64,000 nt of DNA from Stenopsyche tienmushanensis (taxonomy: Eukaryota > Arthropoda > Insecta > Trichoptera > Stenopsychidae), in contig WACJ01000515.1 in assembly GCA_008973525.1 (NCBI GenBank), forward strand, positions 372,001-436,000, in the 5' to 3' direction. The notes below the pieces were generated by a model. It worked only from the letters and a program-made list of their open reading frames with translations. It was not told the origin of the DNA and did not search any database. Positions 1-13,800 of the stretch are shown piece by piece. The position numbers and the translations under genes were made by a program. Positions within the stretch are counted from its first letter, which is position 1. Every line of letters starts with the position of its first letter.

Positions 1-215
1 TGTAACTTGTAAGCAATAAAATGGATATATTTTTATTATCCATGTATTTATCTAAAAATCAATAAGCGATACAAGGGTTAGTCGAAATATAGCTTTATAC
101 AAAGCGTTTGCCTTATGCCTAATAAAAGATTAATAGGAAAAAAGTTAACATAAAGCTATAAAAAATATTTTTTAGACGGCTTTATTATACGGTAAAAACT
201 ATGATTTTTATTAAA

Positions 216-848
216 ACGTCTTAAATGGGCTTACATGGGTTTTGAGATTTCAAAAAATACATTTTTTGATCTAATAGTACAACATTTCAAGGGTATTTTC
301 CTCAAAATTCTATTTTTGAAGTCAGTGGACACGATTTCTCCAAATCAAATGCACCAATCTTATTAAAAATTATGCATACTTCTTCTAGATAAGATTGACT
401 AGTGATTGAATAAAGGTTTTTTATTTTGTTTGAACACAACTTATTTTACAATGCAATACACGCTGTAGATTTGATTGAAAATTGTACTTTTTTGTATATA
501 ACCGTGCCAAAAATTCAAATTTCAATATATTTTTAAATCCTCTGTTCAATCACGAGCTGTACTCATCTACTAACGGAAAGTATTTAAGTTTTTGATTTTA
601 TATAAAGCTCACACGAGTTATCCTGATCACCGCGAGCACGCTTTTTTATTAGGGTTCTCTGAAAAACCAAGTCTCAGCGGCTGTACTTTCAATATTTTTA
701 AATTAAATTTTTATGAAATCTTTTTTAAATGTTGCTCTTTAATATGCTCCAAAGTTTGAATAAAATATTTCTTTTATTATGTTGAAAAAAAAATTTAGAG
801 AAAATGTGCTTTTTTTACGCTTTGAAACCCATGTAACCCCGTTAAGAT
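216..848. mobile_element. MITE-like element with inverted ends
   Basis: The left arm (CTTAAATGGGCTTACATGGG, about 216-247) is matched in reverse complement by the right arm (about 820-848, CTTTGAAACCCATGTAACCC). About 0.6 kb, no coding sequence. The target-site duplication is not clear and the family is unknown. Confidence 0.5.
392..450. repeat. Intronic repeat, upstream copy (part 1)
   Basis: AGATTGACTAGTGATTGAAT and AACTTATTTTACA match 23217-23276 in the same orientation. Here 1.5 kb separates it from part 2; downstream only 13 nt does. Confidence 0.75.
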
Positions 849-1950
849 GGTATTTTTATGCAAATAAAGCCTATTTTATTTTTATTTGAAAAAAGAGCAT
901 GTTATTAAATATTGTAATTTGTATTAAAATGTAGATTGTATTCAATAAGTTTATCTTTTGCACTCGTCTATATTGCTTTTATGTCTGTTTAAAAATGCAC
1001 ATATTTTTATCATATTTACATTGAATTTAAATTCATATATAATATAAATGGCTTCAATGTTGAGTTGTAAAGTATTTTCATAAGTCGACATAAATGTTTG
1101 CTTTGTGGATTAATTTCGCCTGAAAGAATCGTCTTAAATTAATGCATTATCGGCATGCAAAATTATTTTCTTTCGACAAATTGAATAACGTTTATTAAAA
1201 TCGAGTCATTTTATTTTATACGTATTCAATAACACGATAATAGCACATACGCTAGCTATTATAGTTCTGTATATAAGATGCTTATTACTTAAATTAAACT
1301 ACTTCATTAAAATATTTAATTGTAGGAATAGTTTAATCGTCCTTAATTGTTTAAATGATGTATTCACTAATGTCGTATTATCTCATTTATTTAAAATTTT
1401 AATTAAAACAATGCCAAATTGAAAATAACAGTACAAATTAATATGATTCATTACATGTAGTTTTGTCCTTAAATTCATGCTTGAATGCTCAATATTTCAA
1501 ACTAATTATGTAACATAAATACTCAATGTATTGAAATGAATGCGATTTAAAATATGAATTATAAATGATAATAATTATGAATGAATTGTTGCTAAAATTC
1601 GTATGAATTTTAATTTTCCCGGGCTTATTTTTAATTTACTTCAATCGCTTATACTATCGAAAGATTTATATATGTTAGTGAGAAAATAATATAATATTAA
1701 AATACTCTTATTATCGCACTCGATTCATACAAACCTTCTTATCAATTTATCTTATGACTAATAATACTTTTTAATAAATTTATAATGCATGGATAAATTA
1801 GTTACACAACAGGATAATCATTGTTAAGTATATTGTGATATCTTTCCGCCATTAATACTTCCTTAAATTAGACATTGTATGTATTCATAATGAGCGAAGC
1901 AACTTGAACGTTGGCACGTGAATATATGCAAGGATTGGCTTCAATTAGTA

Positions 1951-2175
1951 TAAATCTATGGAAAGTGTATATTGTCCGTAATTGATTATCGACAGAAATC
2001 GAACCCAAGAGATGCCAAATTATTATCCAATTATTTTTAGAAGTATTTATTTATTTGATGCATGTTTAAAATTTAATGAAATTTCCAAAACGAGATACTA
2101 AACTTTACATCAACATATACACTGTTTGCTAATATATTTTGATTCTTTATTCTCTATAAAATCGACGGCATTGAA
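1951..2175. repeat. Intronic repeat, upstream copy (part 2)
   Basis: Nearly identical to 23290-23512 in the same orientation: AAATCTATGGAAAGTGTAT, GATTATCGACAGAAAT, CCCAAGAGATGCCAAATTAT and GATGCATGTTTAAAATTTAA all match. Part 1 of the same repeat lies at 392-450. Confidence 0.85.
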
Positions 2176-4599
2176 AAATGTCGTCGATAAATTGTTTTAT
2201 ACTTAAGCATTTGGATAAACCCAATAAATTTAGTTTAGTTAAAGAAAATTGTACTTATTTCAATACTAATTTTTAAACTCGATATATTTTGTATGGTGAC
2301 TTTATTTAGGATATTTGTAAAATATTGAATTGAAGATGTTGCCATTATTTCATCATGAATTGAAGTTTTAACAGTTGACATTATTTATTATATAATTCGT
2401 GTGTAATAAAAATTTGTATCAAAAACTCTTTATAATCGACAATTTTTATTGATATTGAATAAAAATGTATCACTGATATTGAACCAATAAACAGGATTTT
2501 TCATTTTTGGCAACGTGAAGATCTTGACGAAGAAATTATATTTCAATTTTTATATAATACATAGAAAAATGGCGCAAATACAAAGTTCTTAAAAATGAAT
2601 GTGGCACTACTTTATGTTGTATTTAAGGATTAAAACGAGCATAGGGATAACTTATTGTTGTTTAGCCTGTTTTCAGTGAGGATGTACATAAATATTTCAT
2701 ATCGTTCGCGTATATTATTTATTTACAGCGTAGAAATGAAATATTTACAAAATATATAAGGAAATTGGAAAGTGATCCATTGTTTTTTTTCTGTAAGTTT
2801 AAAGTATCATAAGATCGATAAAATAATATGCTACTTTCAACAATACAGTTTTCATAATTTATGATGATTATCTTTCATCCTATCTGCAAATTTTCAGCAC
2901 CTTTTTAGCCAAGAGAGACAATATATTGTATTTTTATTGTTGCTCTTTTTCTAGTAATACCTGCAATTATTATTTTACCTAGTTTTAATATTTAATTTAA
3001 CAAGATAAATTATACCAAATGCGCAAAAAAAATAGTATTAATACAATATTATTTATTAATTAACCAGTTTTCATACCTGATTATGACTTGATATGAAAAT
3101 GAATGAATTTAATAATCTCCATCATCTGGAGACATGCATGTGGAGCTTAAATTTACAATTGTATTAGTTTTGACTATGCGTATCTTTATTATGAACGTTA
3201 TAAAATCAAATTTCTGCAATATTTATTCAATACTATTAAACGTAAACATTTCATTATGTCAATTATATAAGTCTTGACATAACTCTGCTGGTTTGTAGCT
3301 TTATAAAAAACTGCATCTATGTCGTATAACTTTTTTATTTGAATAAAAAGTCGCTTTTATAGGAAAATACTCGGTCGCTGAGAACAGATTTTTAAAATAA
3401 TGGATTTCATTTTTAATTTCCTTGATATAAAAGTGCATTTAATTAATAAATACAAACTTTGATTAAATATTTTGTCACGCAATCTAATGGAGGTGATTCA
3501 AGTATTTTCTTTGTAACTAAATTTATTGGGAATCGCCATTGTTTGTGTATTTTTAACGACATGTACATTTAATTGAAAATGTTGTACAATAACTCATAGA
3601 ATATGTAAATTATAAAACTGCTGAATCAATGTATCTTAGTTATTTCATGTGTTTAATGATAATGTTATGCTTATAGAGTAAAAAACATTATACATTTAAA
3701 GTTGAAGGATAATTACGACGATATAAAGGCATGCGATTCCATTCGTTCCAAGTATCCTACTAAATATTGTTCTCCTATCTGTCCAACTTTGATCTTTTTT
3801 TTCCAAGATACACTGCATTTTATCCATTTCCCCTCGCATAGATATGTATATTTTTTTGCTTTGGCTATGTGTATTTTCTTTCAAGCACACAGTTGCATGC
3901 TGTTCTTTGGTATTGAAACATGAAAATGCCACAATTCATACATTTACAATACAATAACCCAATGGCTCCCCATCTATCCTGATATTACAAATGATTGTTA
4001 TGTTTTATGCAATAGTATTTGTATTATTAACATACAATTTTAAGGATTTTTGTGGGAGTCTATGTGTATGATAATGAGTTTGCGCCATTTCCTCGCTTGT
4101 GTTTACTGCTTTGTGTGTTTATTTAATTTCTTCGTTTCATCTTCATTGTGTCTTGACCACACTACGCCTCTCCTTGATCCTTTCGCTCTAAACTATTATG
4201 TATATATTAAGTCGAACTACATATAATGATTTTTTACTAATATAATAAAACCACGATGATATGATTAAGGTATTTGTGAAAAACACCGAATCAAAAGTTA
4301 TTAAAATATAAATATTTTACTCAAATTTCATGAACACAAATATAGCGAATAATCTGTACATTTGTTATAATGTAAATTTAATTATATCAGATGTAATGTA
4401 TGAATTTTGAAATGTGATAATGAAGTTTGTATGGTATGCTTGTTAAATAATCTTTTGAATTTGATGTAATCAACGAAATAATGGACATAAATGAGAAACG
4501 TTGCTCTGGTTCTTTATCTAGAAAAACGTGCTGTAGTTAAGTAAGTCATAAATTAAAGGGGACTCGTGTATATTTCGAATATCTTAATTTGATTTTCAG

Positions 4600-4804
4600 G
4601 CTCAAACCATCGAAGCCGACTTGACTGCGAAACTTTTGGGTAGGGGAGTAGCAGTGTCTCCCGTCGTGACGGTTGAACCTCGTCGGAGAAAATTCCATAA
4701 AGCCATCACACTTAGTATGCCTGCTCCGAGGCCTCATTCTCAGGGTATGATTAACCAGTACACAACGTCTGCACCGACGCTAAGACTGCTGTGTTCCATA
4801 TCAG
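4600..4804 (+). CDS. Ank2: Ankyrin exon 1 of window: second ZU5 domain
   Basis: It follows a TTTTCAG acceptor and ends at the donor AG|GTAAG, in phase 1. It encodes residues 1-69, including [29 protein letters not shown] and LRLLCSIS, the hallmark second half of an ankyrin ZU5 domain that contributes to beta-spectrin binding. The first residues ([10 protein letters not shown]) continue a strand begun in an upstream exon outside the window, so this is not a translation start. It is isolated from the next constitutive exon by a 12.4-kb intron. Confidence 0.93.
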
Positions 4805-7800
4805 GTAAGATTTTATCCAATTTTTGAAATCTTATTTTCTTTATTATTTTTTACTAGATTGTTAGTGATGGTTTTTTTTTTTGATTTGGCGTGGAAGTTA
4901 TTAGACAAGTAATTTTTGTTGTTTGAAAAGTTTGAAATTGCAGGGATTATTAAAATTGATTTATTTTTCGACGTTGCATTTACTTTACATTTTATATAAT
5001 GTTAAAAAAAATCCTTATAATTTCAGTCTTATTGTGCGAAGTGTGTCTTGTGTTAAATTTTCCAATAGTCTACGGCAGTTTCATTCCTGAAACATATTTA
5101 AAAAAGTGAATTTAATAAATTTTGACAATATTTCAAATATAAAAACGCTTCTCGATTTTATGATTTTTAAGGGATGAAACTGCCACGGCTTCTAAATAAA
5201 ATGCCTTGTGTGAGTTGATTATTGTTTTTGTTGATTTAAAGCAAATACTTTTTGTTTTCATCTGTAAACTCAACACTTATAACATCATGGTTTTAATGAA
5301 AGTTTACAAAATATGCTTATTTTTCGTTGAGTTACCTCATTTCATGTAAAAGCATCACTTTACATTTTTATTTGGCTGAAAGTAAATAAATTTTGCAACA
5401 TTGTTTTAAAAAAAATATTAATATTCTAGCTGATTGTACAGTTATAACTTATTTATTGAGTACGAACTTTTCCCCTTTACTCCCCGTTAAATATATTATA
5501 GCGTTTGATTGATGAATATGATTTACATTGTTACACTTGGATGATAAAAAATAGGCATGTAAATGAATAGATGGTCAAATAATGACATTTTTACAATAGC
5601 GATCCCGAGTATTAGAGAACAAACTTATAGATTTGTATTTTTTACTCTTATGATACGAGATAAGCAATTAAAGTAAGCATACAATTAGATGATAGAGAAT
5701 TTAATCGGTACAAAATTAAAGTAAATTTAGTTCATAATTGGGATGTTGAAAAAATAAAATGCAAGTTTTAAATCCGTATTATAGACTTTGAAATTAAACA
5801 TTGTATAGACGCCGTATACATGTAATTTTTGCATTAGATACATATACATATTAAAATTATTATATGTCCAAATAGCATATTCTGTAAAGTGCAATTTATT
5901 TAATCGCAGAGTTCGGTTATATATTTGAATGTCTTTTGCTGTCATTTTAAAAATAATCAATTGATCACTATAAGTAAAAATGTTTGATTTTAAAGAATAT
6001 GAGTAGGATTTTGAGAGCCTGTATTTTATTTTTTGAGATTCCTAAACTTTTTTATGTAATGTGTAAATATTAATTTTAAAATAATGTTTGATGATGGTTT
6101 TTATTTAGAGTAAAATTAGATGAACTATTCACTAGAAAATTGATTGAAACAACATCGCATTATAGTCTTTTCATTATTTTTACATACAAGCATCGAGTTT
6201 AACTAAGAAATTGAACCAAACGACACTGAAAATGACGTTATTTTTAACGGCGGCTTTGGAAAAATATAAAAGTTTTACTTAAATTTATTTAAACGTCTTA
6301 TATTTTGCTTTGATAATTTGATTTTTATTTGTTATCAATTGTTTAAAACGACACAACACATATTTATACAATTGTTGTAGATATTTTAGAATTGCCAAAT
6401 TCTGCTTCTTACGAGCAAAATGTAATAAAACAACTTTTTCTGTTTGGCGTGTGAGTGTGCGTGTGGATATTTCATTAAATACAATTTTTATTGTTTCATT
6501 TTATTTTTAACGGCGTTGACAATGTCGGCATATCAATGTTGGCACATTGATATTGTTGAGGTATTATCTTTGATACATCAAAAATACTTATACGTATACG
6601 AATGCTTTGTGTATTCTTTCACTTGTATTTTTTATTTAAATTTATATGTAATTTGATGTAATCGATGGAATAATTCAACATATCAATTGAGTCGATGTGG
6701 TGGTGTTACACTTCGACGTTGAGTTGCGTACCCGTGTGTCAATATGGTGTCTTGTTGTGTTGTGTGTTTGCACGCTACCACCTTCCTATCGCCGGGCGGC
6801 TATCGGCATCGTCTCTCCCACCAGGTGTATTTCGCAAAAGATCTCTCGAAGGTAATTTCCATTTTCACCCACCATGCATTATCTCTCATTTTTTATAACG
6901 ATGGATCAAACTTACACACATTATATATAATATACTTAGAGCATACCGTCAAATGTATAAATTTGCACCAGTTAAAAAATATTCACATTTTATTTAAAAG
7001 AGATGACGAACGGCATTTGTTCCTTGAGCTATTTTGGTTTATAGGCTTGTACGGCACCATAATCACTCAATTCACTTTGGCTGTTGAATTTCCATTTATA
7101 TTATTTGATGAACATCTTGAGCTAAAAACATTCATATTCAATCGTCAGTAATTATTATAAGTGGAAAAACACGGCTCCTCTTTTTGAAATTTGCTCGAGG
7201 GCATTTTGACTTGAAAGTATTCTTCACAACTACACAATTAGATGAAACTAAAACTAGCTTGTCAGTATTAGATAATCATGTTTTATCGAATGTCATTAAA
7301 TATAAAATATTGTATATTCTCAGAGAGTAAAATGTTTTTTTTTTATGCAAGATGTAAAGTTATGGAAAATATATTTTTAAGAACATATTCATAAAATGAA
7401 CGAGAGAACACAAAGAATATCTTAAAAATAAATCATTTCACAATCAAATATACTCTTTCAACCAAAGGGGAGATAATCTTCATTGTTACAATGACAACCC
7501 TTAGAGATTTGTGCTCTTTACATTATAGCTTATATAAGGATATATTTTTTCCAATATTCATAAATCCAAATAATATTTTGTCTGTAATGATGTATCTACA
7601 TGTACGTTATTTTTATTTCCTGCCAGCGAAAAAGGGTAGGCGTTACTCATTTTCTACAGTCTAAATTTATGAGCTTTTAATTAAACAGTTTCATAGTTTT
7701 AGACATATGGTATATTATTGCCTTTTTTGATGAATTCAATATTTTGTTTTTACTCAAAAGTCTACACTTTTATATTGGAGACATTTATTAATAAATGTGC

Positions 7801-10800
7801 AGGGTGCGGCATGGAAATATCTTATTTTAAACATGAATAACGCAAACAGTATAGGAGATATCAGTTCAATTATTTTTTCCATGTTAGAAAGAAATATTTA
7901 AAGTTTTTATTTATTTTTTGAATACATAAATATCTCTCTGTAACGTGTAAAAAATAATTAAGCTGATATCTCCTATATTGTTGTGTTATTTATTTTTAAA
8001 ATAAGGTAGTTTCCCTGCCGCACCCTGTATTAAAAAATGTTTAGGAATTCAAATAATAGCATTTATTCTTTTATCGAAAAGACAATTCCATCGATCAAAA
8101 GATCACTATGAATTTTATAATTTGTTTACTGAGCAAAATAGTTCAAAACTCAAAAACCATGCGATTCTTTTGGAAACAGAACTATCCAAGATATTCTTGA
8201 TTGATTGATTTTGTATTTTTTATATTTTAATCGATAACACGGTTAGCGAATATTATACTGAATATTAAGCACAAGCTTTCTGAATGACTGTTTAAGAGGA
8301 TAGTTTATGTTTGAAATGTGCATTTTCTTCACCAGCTTTTAAGTCTTTTTTTCACTTTTCACCATTTTGACTTTTGATTGATTTTGAACTGATTCACCTT
8401 GGGCACATCAGAAAGATGTAATTCTATCTCACTCCACAATTGATACCCTCTAGTCGAGATACACATGACACTTTACGATTTTGCATTGAAATATATGGTA
8501 GCAAGTTGATATGTTAAAAAATAAAACAATAAACACTCGTATTTTCTTCAGAATAAGCCACCTTTTGGTCTTATCGGTTGAAAACTACCCGCAGATATTT
8601 CTTTGAAGGGAAATGCGATACATATAGGAGTGGTTGTTATTGAATTTTAAAAGCGATTTTAAAAAATAATGGCTTTTCAATGTAAAACTATTTGTATCAA
8701 TTTTTTAAAAGAAATTGAGTTTCTTAAGAAACTGCATGTGAAGCATGCTTATTGAGCTAGCACATTTAATATGTTTATTTTAAGACGAGCTTGAATGCTA
8801 TGAATATCTTTAGTGCATTTATGATTACAACAATTTATTATATATAACACAAATATACTTCCATATTGGAATTTATCCTTACGAATGTAATACAGATTTT
8901 AATTTTAGATGAAATATTTGCTCTATAAATCGAGACAAACATTTTTAGTTTTCTTTTATTAGGAATTGAATTTTTTTCATTTATATTTCTTGTATTGAAA
9001 AAATCTTATATACATATACATATATTTTGATGTTATCCTGAAAAAGTCATTTTTTCAACCATGAAATTCAAGGTATATATCTATATTGCATTATTGTTTG
9101 GCTTTTATTATAGTGAAATTAAGTGATTTCACTTAAGTTTAATTTAATTTTTTTGTAACGCGTTTTTCAACTCAAGCAATTAATGAAATGTGGAAATACA
9201 CCTTGAAAAAAAAATGCGACAAAAAATAGTGAAAAATGTATTGGACAGTTAATGGGCTTATACGAAAGTGGTTAGTTTAAATATTAATACACATATTCCA
9301 CAGAGTTTATATTCATCATGAGACCATGACAATAATATAAACCATATTTTTACGATTTGTGTATTCAAAAAAATATATATAATTATAAATAATATGTTTT
9401 AAGTTATATTTATATGGGGAGATTCAAATATAACCCGGAATTTTGATGTATAAATGTATTAATGATATATAAAAATACAACGTCGTCGAAACGTCTTGAT
9501 CCCGTCACTGAGGAAAGAAAGCGAGAAGTTGCATTCTCTGTTGCGCAACGCATAATTATTCAATTTCATTTAAGCAGCCTTAGCGTCATCTAACGGCTGA
9601 CAGTAATAGACCATATTCACCGTCTATCTGTTGTGTAGAAAATCAATCACATGGGTCTTACTTAACCTTTCGCTTAATACGATATTCTAAAACCCCGTAT
9701 TTATGATATTTCATATCGATATACAATAATATATATATCAATATAGATAGTATATCGAGGTTCAATGTAGTAATTTTATAAAAATTCCCATTATTATAAT
9801 TTTACTATATCTCGACTGTGTAGTAAATACACCATAGTAAATTCGAGTCTAAAATTTTGAAAAAATCGTTTTTTTTTCCTATTTTGCAAGTTTAGATATT
9901 TAAGAATATATTATCTTAAGGAATTTCCAAAATTCTAATTATTTACGGAGTTATAGCTATTTTACTGACATATTAACTTAGCCGGTCCTACCGGAATAAA
10001 ATCTTCAACCCCTTTTTTTTAAACGATTTTTTTAACTAGGTTTACATATCTCAAGTTCTTATCAACCTATTAAAAAAATTAATATAAGGCTAAAAAATGT
10101 TGAAAAAAAAGTTTTTTCTCTAAGGTAAGGGCTATAGCGAAGTTTTTTTTAAATATATGTAAATCCTTTTTGAAAATGTCAATGCATATTTGATAAAAAA
10201 ATATAGTAAACATTTTTTTTGTTTATTTTTTTATCGAATAATTTCACGTTGCGCAACAGAGGATGATACTTCTCGCCTTCTTCCTTCAGTAACGGGATCA
10301 AAAAGCTTCTTATCAAATGGAAACATTTTTTTTTCTAAAAAAACATTTCTCTTCTATTTGAAGGGAGCTATATATTATAGATAAATAAGACACTCCATTA
10401 ATATTTTTATATATTACTATTGAATTTGTACAGCAACATTCCGGGTTATATTTGAATCCCCCTCGTAATTATACGTTTCGTTTAATGAGTATGAAATTCC
10501 AAAATTTGTCACAAGGACAAGGCATGAATGTTTTGGATATAAGGCTTTTAAAAATAGAGCTTTATCCAAAGCTTTTTGTCCTTATAGGATGCACATTATC
10601 TGAGTGAAATTGAACGGTTATTAAAATAAAATTAAAAAGAGGTTACAATAAATAACTATAAAATTAATAATAATACATGTTTCCTTTTATTATTCAGCTT
10701 GTTTTTACGGTTCACTAAAGTAGTTATGAAGAGGCTATATTTATATCTTATTAAAGAAGATACATATAAAAAGCTTGCATGTTTCTTTTATTTTCAGTCA

Positions 10801-13800
10801 AGGCAGTAGTTAAATTTCTTTATATTTTTATTGTCTTTTTTTAATAATAAACGATTTATTGTCATTTCTGTATAATTAATTTAAACGAAAATAATTAAAA
10901 ACTCATGTAAAATGTATATTTTGTAGGATGTAATAATATTGATGGCCGCAATAATAATCATGATTTATTAACAAAATGGTGGGTGAATTCAATAAAAATA
11001 ATATGATTTTAAATGCAGCCTTTTCAATACCTAACTGATTGTTATACACGTTTTATTATAATTAGAAAAAAATAATATTAAATTTATTAATGTAATAATG
11101 GATCGATTAAACATTTTATCATAATATAAAAATAATACTTCTCAAAAATTTGCACGATGAATAATAAATGTATTAAATATTATATTAATCATTAAACACT
11201 AGCATAAAATGGAACGTTTACTCGTCAGTTGGTGAACACAACACATTCAAGACACAGCAAACTTATAATCTTGCTTTTTCAACTGATTTTCTAATCGATG
11301 TGGTTTCAGGAATTCATATGATAAACCATTGGTGTTTTATATTTCGCAAATGAGATATACTAGGGTCATCTGGAAAGTAGGATTACAAAGGCTCCTGAGG
11401 CTGGGGGATTTTTTTCGTTTTGAATTTCGCGCACCTGGCGTGTCCCACGCATTTGTCGGCCATTTTGTTCAGACACAATAAATTCCTCCAATGAAGAAGT
11501 CGTCGCGCGCGTAAAATTTCTCCGACCTCAGGAGCCCTTGTGACCTTTCTTTAGCGCAATATTGAGATTTTTAACGAATTATTTGGTATGGGAACATTTA
11601 AATTTGACTGAAACGTTTGGTTTCTTATTCAATTAATTTTTGTTTGCGTAAAAAATCTCAACTCCATTGTCTAGAACGGACATCAGCAAACTTTTTGGAA
11701 AGGGTAAAATTGTAGACATTTTTGGCTCAGTGAATTAGGTAGCAAGCTTGAAGTATTCAATATTTATCTCTCGTCTAGAAACGTATAATTACGTCTAGAA
11801 AGTAAGGTTACAAGGGCTCGTTTCGAAGTTAGCAAATATGGCTTGCAGGGGAGGATCCTAACGGTCAGTTTGTTTGGCCCCGCGTATTTGTCGGCCATTT
11901 TGTTTCATCGCAATAAATTATTTTGATGAAGACGTCGTCGCGCGCTCACGCCACCCCTTTTTGGATTCTGGGATGTTGTGATACACCCATGTTTCATCCC
12001 CCGTCATGATAGTCATCCATATCGCACTCGCACACAGAGAAGACTTCGAGAAATGTGAGGAAATTCTTCGTGAAGGTCTTCAAGCGTCACATGGCAGTCA
12101 TTTCGCACTTGTTCTTCAATTTATTGCACAAATTCATCAGAAATCACTGATGATCTCCCATTCCTTGCCTTGTCGTGAGTTTCAATACGGCCTTTTCTGA
12201 AGAAGCTAACCCACTTGGTTACATATTGTCGACTCATCACATCACTACCATAAACTTCAACGAGCTTCCGATGGATATTCGATACGGTATTGTTTTGCAA
12301 AGTCGAAAAACGTATGATTGTGCGACGACCTCTCCATCGGAAGAATTTACTGTGACTGAACAAAATGGCCGACAAACACGCGGAAGCAAACAAACTGATC
12401 ATTAGAATCCACCTTACATACTAGGTGCACCAATTTCCTCGTTAATAACCCGTATTAACAATGAGGCAATTATATTTTAATTATATAACATTCATTTTGT
12501 TTCCGTATACAAAAAAAGTATATTATTGTTAAAGAAAAAATGTATCTTTTTTTTAATTTTTATATTTATTAAGTAATATTTTTTATTAACTCTTTCGCGA
12601 CGGGTGACTCGTGTGTGAGTCTTTTAATTCCCAACGCTTGACGGCGGGTGAGTCTTTTGGTAATCTTAAGCGAGAGAATTAAAGGACTTATATACGAGTC
12701 TCCCGTCGCGAAAGAGTTTGCATATTTTTGTATTTTACGTTACAAAGCTGTAAATCGTTACTTTTTAAAAATATGATTAGATTCACATGTTGTTTATTTT
12801 TATCGAGACATTTCAACTTATTACATTTAAAACATATTTAAGTTTACAATGAAAACCTATTTAAAAGCACTATTTCATTTGTGTTCCAATTCAAAAGAAA
12901 CCTTTATTTAGCAAGTTTATGATATGTGAAATAAATCAACATGATGAAAGACTCGAATAAAGACTATTTCACAAAGACAAAGCCTAAGATCATACGCATT
13001 ATTTTTAATGTTTCGTTATAATAGCGGTTTTAGTAACGGCTAAAAACAACGTATGCCCATGAAAATTTCATAATACTTATTTAGGCATGTTTGAACTGTT
13101 ATAAATTATCGTTGTAGCACGTAATGGGTTATAAAAATTGAAGAATTATACATTCTTCCATATAAACTATATAATACATGCTCTAGACGCCTGCCACACG
13201 TTATCATGAATATCATTGAACCGATATGAATACAATGTATATGTACAAATTTCGCATATTATACGATTGAAGTGAAATGATATTGATGATAAAAAGAAAA
13301 ATATTATGAACATTTTGTATGGATCAAATCGATATAAATTTGTTACAAAAATTGCCGTTATTTGAATAGATATCGTTAGAAGATAATGTCTAGTTGGGAG
13401 GCAAACAAAGCTTTTATTTATCTCATCATACTGAATTATATGAAATATAAATTCATATTTAGGCTGTTTGTATATTTAACATTGGCGTTGTAAGCAAATG
13501 CATGGAAAAATCTCAAGCTGTAATCGATTCTGAAACCTTTACATGATTATTTTTACAGCAATTGAAATCATTTTTCTGTGATTCTCATCAGTTTCTATTT
13601 TATTATTTGTATTCTTTGAAGAAAAAAAAACATGTTTAACTCTTAATCAATGTGAGTGAAATTATTTGAGATTGGTTTTATTATTTTTCCTGTAGTTGTG
13701 TAGGAATTCTATAAATTGTGACCGAGAAATTCAAATAAGACTAATTATCGTTATTCATACTATTTTGCATTTCATTGATTCTCAACATCTCTCGACGCTT

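Larger units (their letters stand above)
1..4599 (+). other. Upstream ankyrin intron, no exon seen
   Basis: AT-rich DNA before the first visible ankyrin exon. I looked for the expected upstream ZU5 motifs (for example VFPEGAL, PPR.C) in three frames and found none. It therefore reads as intron. It contains a MITE-like inverted-repeat element (216-848) and the fuller version of a repeat that recurs at 23217-23512 (here at 392-450 and 1951-2175). Confidence 0.7.

Noticed and set aside
3696..3932. Overlapping 70-80 codon frames on both strands in the first intron
   Set aside because: No domain, no splice context and AT-driven composition. Nothing links them to ankyrin.
1..4599. Search for ankyrin-repeat or first-ZU5 exons upstream
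   Set aside because: No TPLHxAA-type repeat or upstream ZU5 motif is seen in any + frame; those exons must lie left of the window.
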